Of a DNA stretch of 64,000 bases, positions 46,490 to 58,275 are shown in pieces. Source of the DNA: Amaurobius ferox (Eukaryota > Arthropoda > Arachnida > Araneae > Amaurobiidae); contig OX578142.1 of assembly GCA_951213105.1 (NCBI GenBank), forward strand, positions 123,368,231 to 123,432,230, in the 5' to 3' direction. How positions within the stretch are numbered: the stretch's first letter is position 1; every line of letters starts with the position of its first letter. The notes beneath the pieces were generated by a model. It did not search any database and was not told where the DNA came from. It was given only the letters and a program-made list of their open reading frames with translations. Both the position numbers and the translations under genes were made by a program.

Positions 46490-47789
46490 CATGACTGGAT
46501 GGAATGAGAGTTAAACTTGGGCATATCTTCGAAATTTGTTGGAAATTAAGGTTGGGCATCTGTTACATGTATTTGTTTTATCAGATAATGCTGCTATAAT
46601 ACAAATTGTTATACTTTCTTGAAGCAGACATGGCAAAAATTAGGTGAATATACAATTATTTTAAGGGCGTTAGAAGCCCCTTTGCATGAGGTCAAGAACA
46701 ACGTTTTCTGATTAAAGGACCAATTATAATTGCAAAGTAGCAGGTAAAAAAATAAATGATCCGAGTTAGAACACCCAAAGAGGAAAATTCACAGCTGGGT
46801 GATATCAAAAATTGAAATAAAAAAGTTAGAGACATTTCAGCTCAGGGCGTTATTATGAAAGAAAATGACCAGCCCGTTGATGGACTTTATCCTAGTAACA
46901 GGGAAAATGTACAATGAGTATGACTAGCATGTGAGAATACAAAATTTTGTACATCTTTGAAGCAGAGACTTGTTTCAAAAGCGTTATATGTCCTGTTCAT
47001 GGAGTCCGGAACAATGTGTTCTGATCGAATGAACAAATGCGACTGCGAAGTAACAGGAAAATAAACAAACGAATCGAGTTTGAACACTAAAACAGGAAAT
47101 TTACTGCCAGGTGCTATCAGACATAATTTAAATCGATACCTCGACTATAAATATTTTAGCGTGAGTCGATATTCACTCGAATTCAATTATTTATAATATA
47201 ATTCATAATGCTCTTGATACAATTGTAATTTCCTAATTTTTCCATGTTTGCTTCAAGTAAGAAGCAAAATTTTTATTTTCACATGTGGCAGTTATATTCA
47301 TTGTGAATGTTGTATAGCTAAAATTTATATAAAGCCAGGACGACTAGAAAAATTCACAATAATTTGTCTAATATTGGTCAGTAGCTAGTATTGCACGCAC
47401 ACAGAGCACACTAATATTTCACTATTGCATACTAGTTTAAAGTGCAAATAAGATTTTAAATTTTAACAGTTGCAGAAAGAATATCTATTAAATATAATTT
47501 TTAAATTGCATTACATATTTAAATAATTTATTTAATAATATAGGGTTCTCCCTTTGTTCGCTGTCAATCACTAACCGCCTGAATTGGTGAGGGAGGTCTA
47601 TTTTTAGCTCGCGGATGCTTCCATTGATAACATAAGCTGTGAATGCTTGAAACAATACAAATTTTACGAAGTCGAAACAGTTCGATTCAAGGTCAAAACT
47701 CAAATTGTAATAAAAAAATATTTTATATAAATAACCACGTACAGCATAAAACAATGCAAAAGTGTATCATTTTCGATACCCTCAGTCTA
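46490..47789. other. Anonymous sequence
   Basis: No gene recognised. An 88-codon minus frame at 47754-47488, next to the BEL relic, could not be matched to RNase H or integrase and is left unassigned. Confidence 0.45.
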
Positions 47790-48415
47790 TGGAATTATGA
47801 TGTATTATTATAAATAGACTTTATAATAATGTAACAGAGAAATAGGATAGATTTTACGCCAAAAACTACATATCGAGGTCTACAAATTTTTACTTTACTT
47901 GGATTTCCATTTCCCCATCAAAGAAATCTTAGGAAGTTCTGGCCATCTTCATTGATACTTATTTGTAAAAATACCTTTCGAATGTCAGACGTAACTCCAT
48001 ATTTCCCTAATCTAAATTGAATTAAAAGCTTTGGTATTTGCTCGATACAATTAAGGCCTTTTTCGAGACAGTTGAGAGAAACACCGTTTTTTTCTTTACT
48101 CGAAGCATTAAGCACTGGACTCATTTTAGTAGTAGCACACTTCCGTACTACCGGTCGATGGGGAAGGTAGTGACAATTTGCCTTATCTATTTCAGTGTTG
48201 TTTACATGTTCAGTAACGTTTTCTTCTTCACATTCTTTAAAAACACCTTCGTAAGTTTCTAATAAGCATTTCGATATCAAAGTTTTCACTGTAGACTTTA
48301 GTCTTCTTCCTGCCATCAATCTGTTATCTGGAAGGAGTTGATGACCTTCTTACCATGTGAGGGATACTTCATAACGTCTATCCGAATCCCTTTTCAACGA
48401 TTTTAAGAAATGCTC
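47790..48415 (-). pseudogene. BEL/Pao reverse transcriptase, N-terminal half
   Basis: From 48400, RRYEVSLTW-stop-EGHQLLPDN is the usual entry to RT. In frame 48319-47918, YLPHRPVVRK and VLNASSKEKNGVSLN (motif 1-2) and VTSDIRKVFLQISI with FLRFL (motif A) follow. In a shifted frame RYVVFGVKSI (near 47860) is motif B-proximal VVFGV. The catalytic YxDD region is absent. Confidence 0.8.
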
Positions 48416-48479
48416 CATACGACTTCGTCTATTTCCTCTTTAGTTTGATTTTCAGTGGGAGTCTGTTATGCTATTCCCA

Positions 48480-48865
48480 TAAATTCGTATAACGTTCTGT
48501 CAATAGTTTCACTGATACACCAGCGCCTATGAGGATTTCAATCGGTTCTGATTTGTCATTTATATCAATTTTCATTTCAGATAGTTCTTTAACCAAGACC
48601 CTTTTGCAACGGGTGGCATAGTTTCACAAATCAGTTTCTGTCCCAGTACTTGGAAGTTACAATTGTATGTCCCAGTTACGTTTGATGAGTAAACGCGATA
48701 AACTTTGACTACCAACATCAATTGTGCTACCACCGAATAATGAATGTCTTAAATTCTCTGTTCTAGTAGAACTATATACTAACTTATCAACCGTACTTTC
48801 GAGAATGTATGATCGCTGAGTGGCCGAATCTATAATTGCGCGAAATTTCATTCTTTTTTGATTAC
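48480..48865 (-). pseudogene. BEL/Pao A17-type aspartic protease
   Basis: MKFRAIIDSATQRSYI carries the retropepsin active-site D-S-A (usually DSG) at residues 8-10 of the 48851-48657 frame. After a stop, EILIGAGVSVKLL (the ILIGAD-type motif) follows in the continuing sequence. The Gly-to-Ala change and a stop indicate decay. Confidence 0.7.
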
Positions 48866-48890
48866 CTCTTAAAGTTACAACTAAAATTTG

Positions 48891-49190
48891 CTACAATACA
48901 TGAGATGTTGTCGAAAGGTTAGCAAGAGTTTCATATTGTCCAGAACATTGATCAGTTTTACTTCCCGTTTCAGAAGAAAACATTTCCCTGCTTTTACAAA
49001 GTATCACATTGTGCGGTTTTCCACTGTTACGACAATATATTATCGATCTACACTCAACTGAAATATGATTGGCTTTAAACATCGAAAACAACACCTCCTT
49101 TTGTGACTGCTTGTCTCTGATCATCATAAGATAAATTTTAAAAGTGTTTGCAGTTAGCGCTAGAATGTGAAGATTTTGCGCAAAATACAC
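48891..49190 (-). pseudogene. BEL/Pao gag C-terminal zinc-knuckle region
   Basis: The frame contains MFKANHISVECRS followed by YCRNSGKPHNVILCKS, the NHxxxxCRS...C..C...H(N/H).(L/I)(L/C) pattern between gag and protease in BEL elements. Some expected cysteines are missing. It ends at a stop before the protease. Confidence 0.65.
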
Positions 49191-49678
49191 ACGCGATTTA
49201 TTTACTTTAGGCTTTCGCTGATCAACCGTAAAAGTTTTAATCCCGTAAGAATATTCTTAATTTGAACCTTAAGAGATTTTAGGGGCGGATATGTTTTACT
49301 TTGAATCTCAAATCCAAAAGCACTTCCTGCTAAAGGGATTTATACACCTTCAATTTCACTTCGCAGAAACTTCATTAAGCATCCAAGCTTATTGAAACAT
49401 TCAGATTTCAATGCACATTCTCCGTTTAATTATATTTCAATTTTCAAGGAAATAGTACTCAAATTCCTTTCCCATATTCGCAAAAGGTCTGTAGATAAAC
49501 AGGACTCGACCAAAAGATAAAGCATAGATGCACATTTATTACACCTAGCATTTGTAATGCTTTTAAATGTGCGATTATATAGTTTATCTGAAAATGATTT
49601 CTGATCTTGGCCTAAACATTGTTTAAAATTAAACCTAATAGCTCTCTCACATACACTTCGACTAGCAAATCCTCTCTT

Positions 49679-50290
49679 CTAAAACGAGCGTGTAAACATT
49701 CTACAGCTTAAGAATAAATTTCTGCGGTTGGGGAAATGATTCAAGAATTTCCCTAGCTCACGATCCATTCTGGGTGGATTGCAACAAAACTTGTTTTCGG
49801 TATCGATCTCTGGATCTTCATGAATTTTCTTAAACTGCCCCCGAAATAAAAGCCACTTCTTCAATTGACCATCAAATTGCTATAACTCTATCTTAAGCAA
49901 ATCTATTTTTCGTTTCGATATGCTACCTCCGGTTTCTATGCATGATAGATTCGAATTATTATTTTTACTATCAAATTTTTCTAGTTTTACCTTGAACCTA
50001 ATAATCGTTTCACAATACTGTTCGTATAGTGAAACGTTTCTACTTCGTTTTCAAACGTTTGTTGATTAGAAACTTATGTAATTAATCTTTGCTAATCGTA
50101 TCTACTTCTTTATACAAGCTTTGCTGGTCGCATGCTTCCTCTATTTGAAGTTGATCCAGAATTTCATGATCTAATTCTTTGATGCACTCATATGTTCGCT
50201 GCAGCTGAGTGAGCCAAATTGCATTCTGTTCTGATACTTCAATGGGTTTGCTTTTCTCATCATGTAATTGCTCGGTAAATTTCGTTGAGC
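49679..50290 (-). pseudogene. BEL/Pao gag fragments
   Basis: The segment 50240-50100 gives LTQLQRTYECIKELDHEIL and then DQLQIEEACDQ, a charged helical N-terminal gag stretch. The frame 49864-49679 begins MKKWLLFRGQFKKIHEDPEI, matching the W-x-x-F-x-x-x-F-...-I core of DUF1759. Stops and shifts separate them. Confidence 0.65.
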
Positions 50291-50656
50291 CTCTTAATTT
50301 TTATTCTTGCTTATAGTAATTAATCATATATGACCGTTATCTAAACGAAACTTCGACTTATATTTCACAAACGCTAAATATGTGTCTATCATATGTATCA
50401 GAACATACGTAATTCCCTGATGTGTAGTCATAATATTTAAATGCCTGCACTATACTTAAATTTATCTGTATTTTATAACTATTTTTTGTAGAGTGAACTT
50501 CAATTTAATACAGATCCAACAAATATATTACTCTTCAGACCGAGTATCTATTGGCTACAACAGTGATATTATACAAGATATAAATACATGGAATTATCTA
50601 AACTGAAAGTACGTTTTCAGAAGTTCTTCAATACTTCTTATGTGGAATCTTCTATT

Positions 50657-51994
50657 AGTAGTTATAAAATGGGGGTTGAGGGCCACTTTACGGAGGCAGA
50701 GCAGTGCGGAGCATCCTCCGGGAGGAAGGTTCCTCTTTGGGGAGGGAGTTTCCCTCACTTGGGAGGAGGGTTCCTCTTTTGGAAGTTTCCTCTCGGAGGG
50801 TCTTTAGATCAACGTATCCCCCCTCTCCCTCCAGGTGGAAGGTTTCTGTTTTGGGAGGATGCCTGTCGGAGGATCTTTAGACAAACGTATTGCGAAAGAG
50901 GCCTCGGAGTGCATTGCACAAAGAGGTGTCGCAATCGTGTTGAGAGGGGAGGACCTCCGAAGGATGACCTTTGAGCGGAGGGACTTGTAAAGAGGATGTT
51001 GCAATCAGCGATTGATAACCTTGGAGATGACTTTTGACAAGAGCTCTTAGCACACGTCCTTCCTCTCTGCTGGCTAGGAACAAGTCCCTTATCAGCGGTG
51101 ACGTAGTTAAAGCGCCCTCTGGCGAAAGTTGATGAAGTGCTGCCATCTATCGGCATTTTTTTAAATTCCCAAAAGAATTTAATTTCTCACTTGTTAGGAC
51201 CGGGACTCGAACTCGAAGCTGTCCGATTACAAGGATGACGCCTTAGCCACTACGCCACGGCATACTTGTCCCGTAGATTCTTATCGTCGAAGAGATGCTT
51301 GTCAAAGTAAACGGGAGATGTAATATTTTCGAGGTTCGTTCGAATCGCTCGGCGCGTTATGAACAGATTGAATAGTGTTTTGAGCTATATTTTGTAACAT
51401 GGAATGTATTTTATAAAGGGATTCTTATTCATTTTTCGGCGTGTTACCAATTGTTTTTTCGGTGTGTTTCAAAACAGAATGTAATGTTAATTCCAGTGAA
51501 CACAAAAGCGGATGTTAAGCGGTGTTAAGCGGATTTTATATTGCGAATTCTAACACTACGATTTTTAGCATATGTTTTTAAAACGAATTTAATACACAAT
51601 TAGGGATAGGCATTTTCAAAAATTGTGTTAAGGGGGTTTCATATAGTGAATAGGATTCAACCCTTTTATGTGTTGTGTACTTAAAAACAAGAATGCCATA
51701 CTGCATTATACTTAGCTAAAATTGTGTTAAGTGAATATGATTTGACCATTCTAAGTGTATGTGTGTGTATGATATATAGCAATGTGATTTTAAGTGTAGA
51801 TATGTTTAAAAATAAATCTAACAGTATATATACGTTGGTCTAAAGACATTCCGAGAGGAAACTTCCTCCCAAAAGAGGAATCCTCCTCCCAAGTGAGGGA
51901 AACTCCCTCCTTAAAGAGGAACCTTCCTCCCGGATGATGCTCCGCACTGCTCCGCTTCCGCAAAGTGGCCCTCAACCTCCATTTTATAACTACT
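50657..51994. mobile_element. Element with about 160-bp terminal inverted repeats (1.34 kb)
   Basis: Left arm 50657-50816 and right arm 51831-51994 are inverted: AGTAGTTATAAAATGG at the tips, then GGCCCTCAACC, GCAGTGCGGAGCATC, TCCTCCCAAGTGAGGGAAAC-type blocks, and ACGTTGATCTAAAGAC. An internal partial duplicate of the arm's inner end lies at 50826-50890. No transposase seen; the purine-rich arms give open frames on both strands that are shadows. A SINE-like tRNA head lies inside (51195-51270). Confidence 0.85.
51195..51270 (-). repeat. tRNA-like SINE head inside the long-TIR element
   Basis: On the minus strand: GCCGTGGCGTAGTGGCTAAG (A box region) and GAGTTCGAGTCCCGG (B box) 40 bases on. The anticodon stem does not pair and no acceptor stem closes, so it is not a tRNA gene. 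It continues into sequence containing GAGGGCGCTTTAACTACG. Confidence 0.6.
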
Positions 51995-53639
51995 TCTACT
52001 CAAATCTCAGACGACCCTGTTCGGGATCCATGTCGCACAGCAGAAAATGATATTATAATAGTTTAAAATTTACCTATTTTTACTAGAGACTCTTCCTTCT
52101 GTTATTGTTGCGACCTTGTTAACTGAGACTGTCATCTTACTCCACCGACATCACTAAATTTCCTTGGACGTCATAAGATTCTGTGTGGACAGCACAATTT
52201 AAAATCTTTGCATAAGTTGTTTACGCCATGATGTTTCCATTCCAAAATTAAAAAATAATTTTTAACTGTAATAATGAAAAATCTTTTTGTATTTTGGCAA
52301 CTCCTCTCAAAATTTTCTCTGACCGTGACATCACGAATGACGAAACTTAATTCTCATTACGTCAAGCTGACAACTTTTTGATTGGTTGCCGGAATGAGTG
52401 CCCAATCTTATATCAAGAAACCTTGGGGGTGAATATCCCTCTTTGTCGAATAATTACAAATTAGTTACACACAACATGATTCATTCTTTGAAAGCAAAAA
52501 CAATTTTAATACTGCATCAAATAAATCACCACTACATTTCACGTTGAGTTCCAATACTAACAAAATTCAATATTCAGTTTCTTTAAAAGCCACGTGCTTG
52601 CGCAATTTGAGGTCTTGTGGCATAATCGGGCATTGCCAGATTCTAGTATTGATGAATTGCACTATAAGTTAATTTTCCCTCTGAGTAAAAGTCCATAGAG
52701 TTCAAGACACAGGCCCACTTTAACCACCCTTCCCCTAGGTATTATAAAATATCAATCATTTAGAATTCCTACGTATTTGTATCTAAAATATAATTTTATT
52801 TGGATGAAAGCTTTAGAGGACATTTGGAAAAAATTATAAATGGTATTTGGGGGAGCATTTATAAAAAGTATTTCGGTAAAAAATAAGATGCTTGCTTGAT
52901 GTTTTCTACAAACTAACGAATTTTTAATTTTTTAGGTCAACACTACCAAAGTTTGAAGGCTTCATAAGATTAATCCAGATAAACCTTAATAGATGTCTAA
53001 TTTATCAAATAAATACACAAATTTTGTCTCAGCTGAATATTTTCGAGAGATAGTATGCTAACTGTATATAAAATAAATACTAAAATAGCAGAAGAGCGAC
53101 TGTTGTTAAGTCTAAAACGTTGATGGCATTCGATTGCAAAGGAATCTTCTAGAAATTATGTATAAAGCTTTGAATTCATTTGATAATAGTAAGATTATTC
53201 ATCATTTATTTATTATCGATTTAGCACAAAACAAACAATATCACGTGAGCAGTAAATATTTAAATGGTTTCATTTGAACCATTAAATTCCATACAAAAGC
53301 ATATTTAATTAATATTGCTTGTCAAAATATCTTAACATTTTTTTCATTTTCAAAAAACAGTGTTGGTAAAAAAATAGGTCTTCCCTTGATGTAAATGCGT
53401 CTAAAATTAATGCGCTTCTTGTATTAAATAATCGCGCTGAATGTTTTAGAAATAGCTCAATTATTTCCTGATGTGGAGACATACTATCATAATTATATTA
53501 ACGGCTGAATCATATTATCGGATGATCTAATCTTGTACACACATAAAACTCTGAGAATGTAATTCTTGAAACCATCACAATATTCTTTTTACATATACTG
53601 AATTGCAGATAAAGTAATGAGCTATAAAATGAACATTAT
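51995..53639. other. Anonymous sequence
   Basis: Contains an inverted CCAAT-type motif (GATTGGTTGCC, 52380-52390) and TGTGTGGACAGCACA (52182-52196), resembling the flank of family A. No gene. Confidence 0.45.
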
Positions 53640-55015
53640 TAAATGGAGGGAGAATTATGTACTGTAGATAAGCCGATAGAGGAACATTATTGAATGACGG
53701 TGTGTCAAATGAGGGTAGAATTATGTACTATAAATAAGCATTAGAGGACCATTGTTAAACTACGGATGTCAAATGATGGGAATATTGTGTACTGTAGATG
53801 AGAAGTTAGATGAGCATTATTAAATGAAGGTACATGATGGAAGAATTAATTGTGTACTGTAGATGAGCTGTTAGATTGTTGAAGGAACATTATTAAATGA
53901 TGGGATGTCAAATGGCGAGAGAAATATGTACTATAGATGAACTGTTTGATGAGCATTATTAAATTACGGGATGTCAAGTGATGGAAATATAGTGTACTCT
54001 CGATGAGCTGTTAGATGAGCATTATTAAATTTATGTTTGTTGTTACAACATATCGACTGGAATCGAGGGGTGTAATCACAGGATAAAAGAATGAGTCAAA
54101 ATATCTGAATAACTAATACGTTTATTTACAATCTCAGCGCAAACAGGAACAATATACAGCACATATCTAGATACAAAATAAATGCCAGGTACAGTAGAAG
54201 AGCAAATAAATGCTCCATTAATTTTACAAAACAGCAATGACGTACTTCACAATTCAATATATCTCACTTCATGTCAACTGCTCTCTAACTGAGCAATATC
54301 TTCTTTTATATACTCTCCGTAGAAACTTCCAGAAGGAGCTCGTATCCCGAAGAATATTCGTTATTTCAAGAAGGTTCAAATACATTCGAGAAATCGTCAA
54401 ACATCGCCAAATCTGGTGACCCTGCTTTGATAGTCCAGGTATGACCACCCTATATTTGACGTAATAGGAATAGCTGACTGTAAAGGTGTTTTTCCCTTTT
54501 GGTTTTCAACAGAACATCCATTGAAGGCATTTTACATGTTTGTAACAATATAAAATGACTGAAGAATTCTGTACTGTAGATGGACTATTAGAGGAACATT
54601 ATTAAATGACGGAATTTCAAATGATGGGAGAATTATGTACTATAGTTGAGCATTATTACATTACGGGATGTCAAATGATGGGAATATTGTATACTATAGT
54701 CGAGCTGTTAGATAAGTATCATTAAATTAATGTATATAAAATGACGGAAAAATTGTGTTCTGTAGGTGAGCTATCAGAGAAGTATTATTAAATGATGGGA
54801 TGTCAAATGACGGCACAATTATGTACTATAATCGAGCTGTTAGATGAGCATTATTAAATTACGAGATGTCAAATGATGGGAATATTGTGTACTGTGGTTG
54901 TGCTGTTAGATGAGCTATTAGATAAGCATTATTAAATTAAGGTATATTAAATGACGGAAGAATTGTGTACTGTAGATGAGCTGTTAGAGAAATATTTTTA
55001 AATGACGGGAGAATC
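53640..55015 (+). repeat. Degenerate tandem array, about 65-75-bp unit, split by a probable solo LTR
   Basis: Units of ATTATTAAATGACGGGATGT, CAAATGATGGGAGAATT, TGTACTGTAGATGAGCTGTT and AGATGAGC repeat across 53640-54036 and 54555-55015 with variable spacer content. The copies are 75-90% alike by eye. Confidence 0.85.
54041..54547 (-). mobile_element. Probable solo LTR (507 bp)
   Basis: It interrupts the array. On the minus strand it starts TGTTACAAACATG and ends GATATGTTGTAACA (TG...CA with inverted TGTTAC/GTAACA tips). It contains TATAAAA (54310-54304) and, 180 bases on, AATAAA (54126-54121), the expected U3-R order. No clear 4-6-bp target duplication remains. The family is not assigned; no internal region adjoins. 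Confidence 0.6.
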
Positions 55016-55822
55016 AATTTCGGCTCGTTAATGTAAATTTGTAAACTTAAGTATTTTTGGATTTGAGTGTGATCGTGTTAGAAGCCTTCATTAATTCATA
55101 CCTTTGTTTCTGAAAGTTAAAAAACTCGTAATAAAATAATTATAACAAATAATGTTAAATGAATAGTCATTTTTATATGTAAATTTTATTTTATTGAAAG
55201 GGAATGGCATGGATTTATAAGACATAAAAATGGCGCTGTTCGAGAGATTTTACATTTAGTCATTTTATTCGTACTTACATCAAATTGATGGATATCTCGC
55301 TTACAAGATACTATGAGCCATTTTCGAAATATTAAAATGTATATTGGCTCTCTTGTATGGCTGGCTCTCCATTGGCTGATTTCACTGAAATTAGGTACGA
55401 AATGGTCAGAATATATGAATATAGTAAAGTTAGCTATTTAATTTGAGTAAACTAAATTTAGCTAAGTTGAATTTAATTTTTTAGTGTGCATACAAATATT
55501 AAATTTATCTTTAATTTGGCATAGAAAATACTAAAAAATAATATATTTTAATGAATCAATCCATTATATGTGATATCCTGTTTAAAAGAGAATATTGTCC
55601 TTGAAAAGGCGCTAAAGTGTAGCTTTCTTAAATAATTTTACATTCTTGAGCTTAAAGATCGAAATAAAATTAAATCTTCTTATTAGTATTGAGTAAGCAT
55701 ATGTTTAATTCGTAATTTTTATCCGAAATTGACTAGTACCATTGTTTCTCCTTTATCACAAGCTGTTTTTAAAAAATTACAACTCTTACTACCAGCACAT
55801 ATCTGAAAAGAATTGCGTAATA
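55016..55822. other. Anonymous AT-rich sequence
   Basis: Nothing recognised. Confidence 0.5.
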
Positions 55823-57067
55823 CACTGCCTGACAAAAAAAAAAAAGTCGTCATAGTTAATATTTTGTTGGACCACTTTTAGTCAAATTACGGTTTGCATT
55901 TGTCGTGGCATTGTGTCTATGAGTTCATGTAATGTCTCAACGCTTATCTGTGACCAGATTTTCGTGACATATTGCCAAGTTCCTTGGTTGATGAAGGAAG
56001 AGTGAAATTACTCCATAGCTGCTTCTCCAGTATAGCCCACATATCTACAATGAGGTTAAGGTCAGAACATTGTGGTGGCCAATTCAAGTGCGCGAATGAG
56101 GTCGCATATTCCTCGAATCATTATTTTACATTTTTAACTCGATGAATTATGGCGTTTGTCATCCTGAAATATGCCATTTCCCTCAGAGAAGAGAAAATGT
56201 CATTGATGGCATAGGATGGTCATTCGGTATGTTAAGATATTCAGCTGACTTCATTTTATTGCTCTATATTGTTGCTATACCTAGACCAACTGAAAGAAGC
56301 AACCATAGATCATAGCACTACCTCCTGAGGCCTGTACAGTGGGAACAGTACAGGAGGGGTCCAAAGCTTCCTGGGGTTCTTTTCTAATCCTGATGTGCCC
56401 ATCATGTTGGAAGAGAGTAAACCAGGACTCATCGGACTACATGATTTTTCCCCATTGCTCAGTAGTTCATTCTTTGTGTTCCTTGGCGAATTGGAGTCTT
56501 TTTTCCCGATTACTCTCAGTAACCAGTGGTTTCCTTTTTGGAACACTAGTTTAATCCCAGTCTTTTGAGCTTTCGTCTCATAGCGCGAGTGAAATTGGTC
56601 TTGCTTCTACTATTGAGCATGGCTGTGAGTTACGGGGTAGATTTTTTACGATTCGATTTCAGTAAACGTTTTAATGATTTTCTGTCACGATTATTCAAGA
56701 CTTTTTTTTCGACCACATATTTTCTGCAAAGTTGACAGTCTACCACCAACTTTCAAAGATTTAATAATGCCCTGGATAGTTCGTAATCCTATGCCAGTGA
56801 TTTAAGTAATCTCCTTGTACGTCTTCTGGAATTGACACAGGGTGAGAATTTGCCCCTTTTAGAACTCTGTAACATCTTTTCCGCGACCGTGTATAGCATA
56901 TTCAGCCATGATCGCTGTGAAATGATCAGCTGCACACTGATACCGTTACATTTAAGGGTTGTATTGCCCGCAGAATCATGTAAAATTTTGAAATGCATCA
57001 CCACTTCGTCACTCCTCAGTATTTGCATGTTTTAACTCACAGCGCGACTTTTTCTTTCGACAGGCAG
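55823..57067 (-). mobile_element. Tc1-like element with both ends (1245 bp)
   Basis: Left CACTGCCTGACAAAAAAA followed by AAGTCG, and right CGACTTTTTCTTTCGACAGG-CAG, are inverted, and each abuts TA (55821-55822; 57068-57069), the Tc1/mariner target. The length is close to a typical Tc1 element (1.2-1.3 kb). The transposase lies on the minus strand and is broken. Confidence 0.85.
55840..57035 (-). pseudogene. Tc1-like transposase pseudogene
   Basis: In successive frames: SLKVGGRLSTLQKICGRKK (HTH region, near 56740); SDESWFTLFQHDGHIR (56440-56390, first catalytic Asp region), with KEPQEALDPSCTVPTVQASG-like sequence to about 56325; then stops. PPQCSDLNL-like sequence near 56075-56045 is the third catalytic region, and MPRQMQTVI near the end (55890) is typical for the C-terminus. 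Several frameshifts and stops. Expected intact length is about 340 residues. Confidence 0.8.
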
Positions 57068-58182
57068 TATATGAATGAAATTGGGTGTGATTAACTGAAA
57101 TTACTTTCACAAGCAGGATATATATGTTCAGAGAGATGAATTCATAAATCGACTCCAAATTTGTGTTACTGTTTTTCCATAAAATTATATTTTAATAATT
57201 TAGTTGAAGTTTTTATGAGTTGTACCCAACATGCGTATATTGTTTACATTGTGCAATAAATATTATAGAAAGTGATAATTTGTTGTTTTCCACCGATGTG
57301 TCTTTCTGAAGCTCTGTTTTCTTTAATAAAACAACTCACTAGACATTACATAATAAGAATCTTTATTCTAAATTTTAAACTGAAATAACGATATGTTTTT
57401 CATTTATATTTTTCATTAAAAAATCTTTTCAGTCTTTCAGCAGTCACTTAGTATGTATATATAATGAGTGCGTATTTACATATATGTGCACAAATCACAT
57501 TTTTAGACAGAACAATAGAAATCTAGTTCACAGCATTTATTCCCTATGAATGAACAGCTTTTCCAAACTTTAAATAGGTATACAGTAGTTATACATATAT
57601 ACATTTGTCATGATTATGTTATATCAATGTCGACAATATTCATGAAAGCCGACTATATTAATAATAGCTTCGCTGTCTTTTAATTGCCTTATTTATCAGT
57701 TGTCGAATATCATATTCACGAATTACTCAGAAATATCTGACTAAAGATAGATCGGGTTTAATATGAATGGCTATTTTCTTATTTACAGGAACGGTAATTT
57801 TCCGTCTGGCATTGAAATGTAAATGGTTTTTGAACAATTTATAAATTTTTCTAATTTATTTCTTTCAAACTAAATATTAATTTGCTTTATATGTTTATAT
57901 TTTTGCTTTCAACAGCAATGAAAAGTTATTTTGGACAGAAACTGCATTTTAAAATGACATTTATTTTTGTGATTTAATCCAAAGTGTATATCGGAAATGG
58001 GATAGTCTTCCTAAAAACAAAACTTTATGATTTGCAAAAGTTCCGTTTCATCTTTTTCGCTTTGAAATGTTATATATATGGGTATATTCAAGTAATATAT
58101 ATATGATTCAAATAATTTCTAACTTTATACGCATTATATCATTAACATCCGCTGTGAAGAGTTTCTTACTGTGGTACTAGAC
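57068..58182. other. Anonymous AT-rich sequence
   Basis: Nothing recognised. Confidence 0.5.
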
Positions 58183-58275
58183 GCCTTCGACGATAACGAG
58201 CTTTTTAAACAGCCGCCTTCGACGGTAACGAGCTTTTTAAGAAGCCGCCTTCGACTGTTAAGAGCTTTTTAGCAA
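58183..58275 (+). repeat. Three-unit tandem repeat, about 32 bp
   Basis: CGCCTTCGACGGTAACGAGC followed by TTTTTAA occurs three times with small changes. GC-richer than flanks. Confidence 0.85.

Larger units (their letters stand above)
47790..50300 (-). mobile_element. Decayed BEL/Pao LTR retrotransposon (gag-protease-RT portion)
   Basis: On the minus strand in proper order: gag coiled region (50290-50095), DUF1759-like segment (49864-49679), zinc-knuckle region (about 49110-48950), A17 retropepsin (48865-48480) and reverse transcriptase (about 48415-47790). The Tyr-integrase-independent BEL order gag-PR-RT fits. RNase H, integrase and both LTRs were not found, so the 3' half is deleted and the 5' end has lost its LTR. 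Multiple stops and shifts. Confidence 0.8.

Noticed and set aside
47488..47754. 88-codon minus frame as BEL RNase H or integrase
   Set aside because: None of the expected motifs (DExx, HHCC, DDE) is visible.
50588..51156. Several frames of 66-128 codons on both strands
   Set aside because: Shadows of the purine-rich inverted repeat arms; no domain resemblance.
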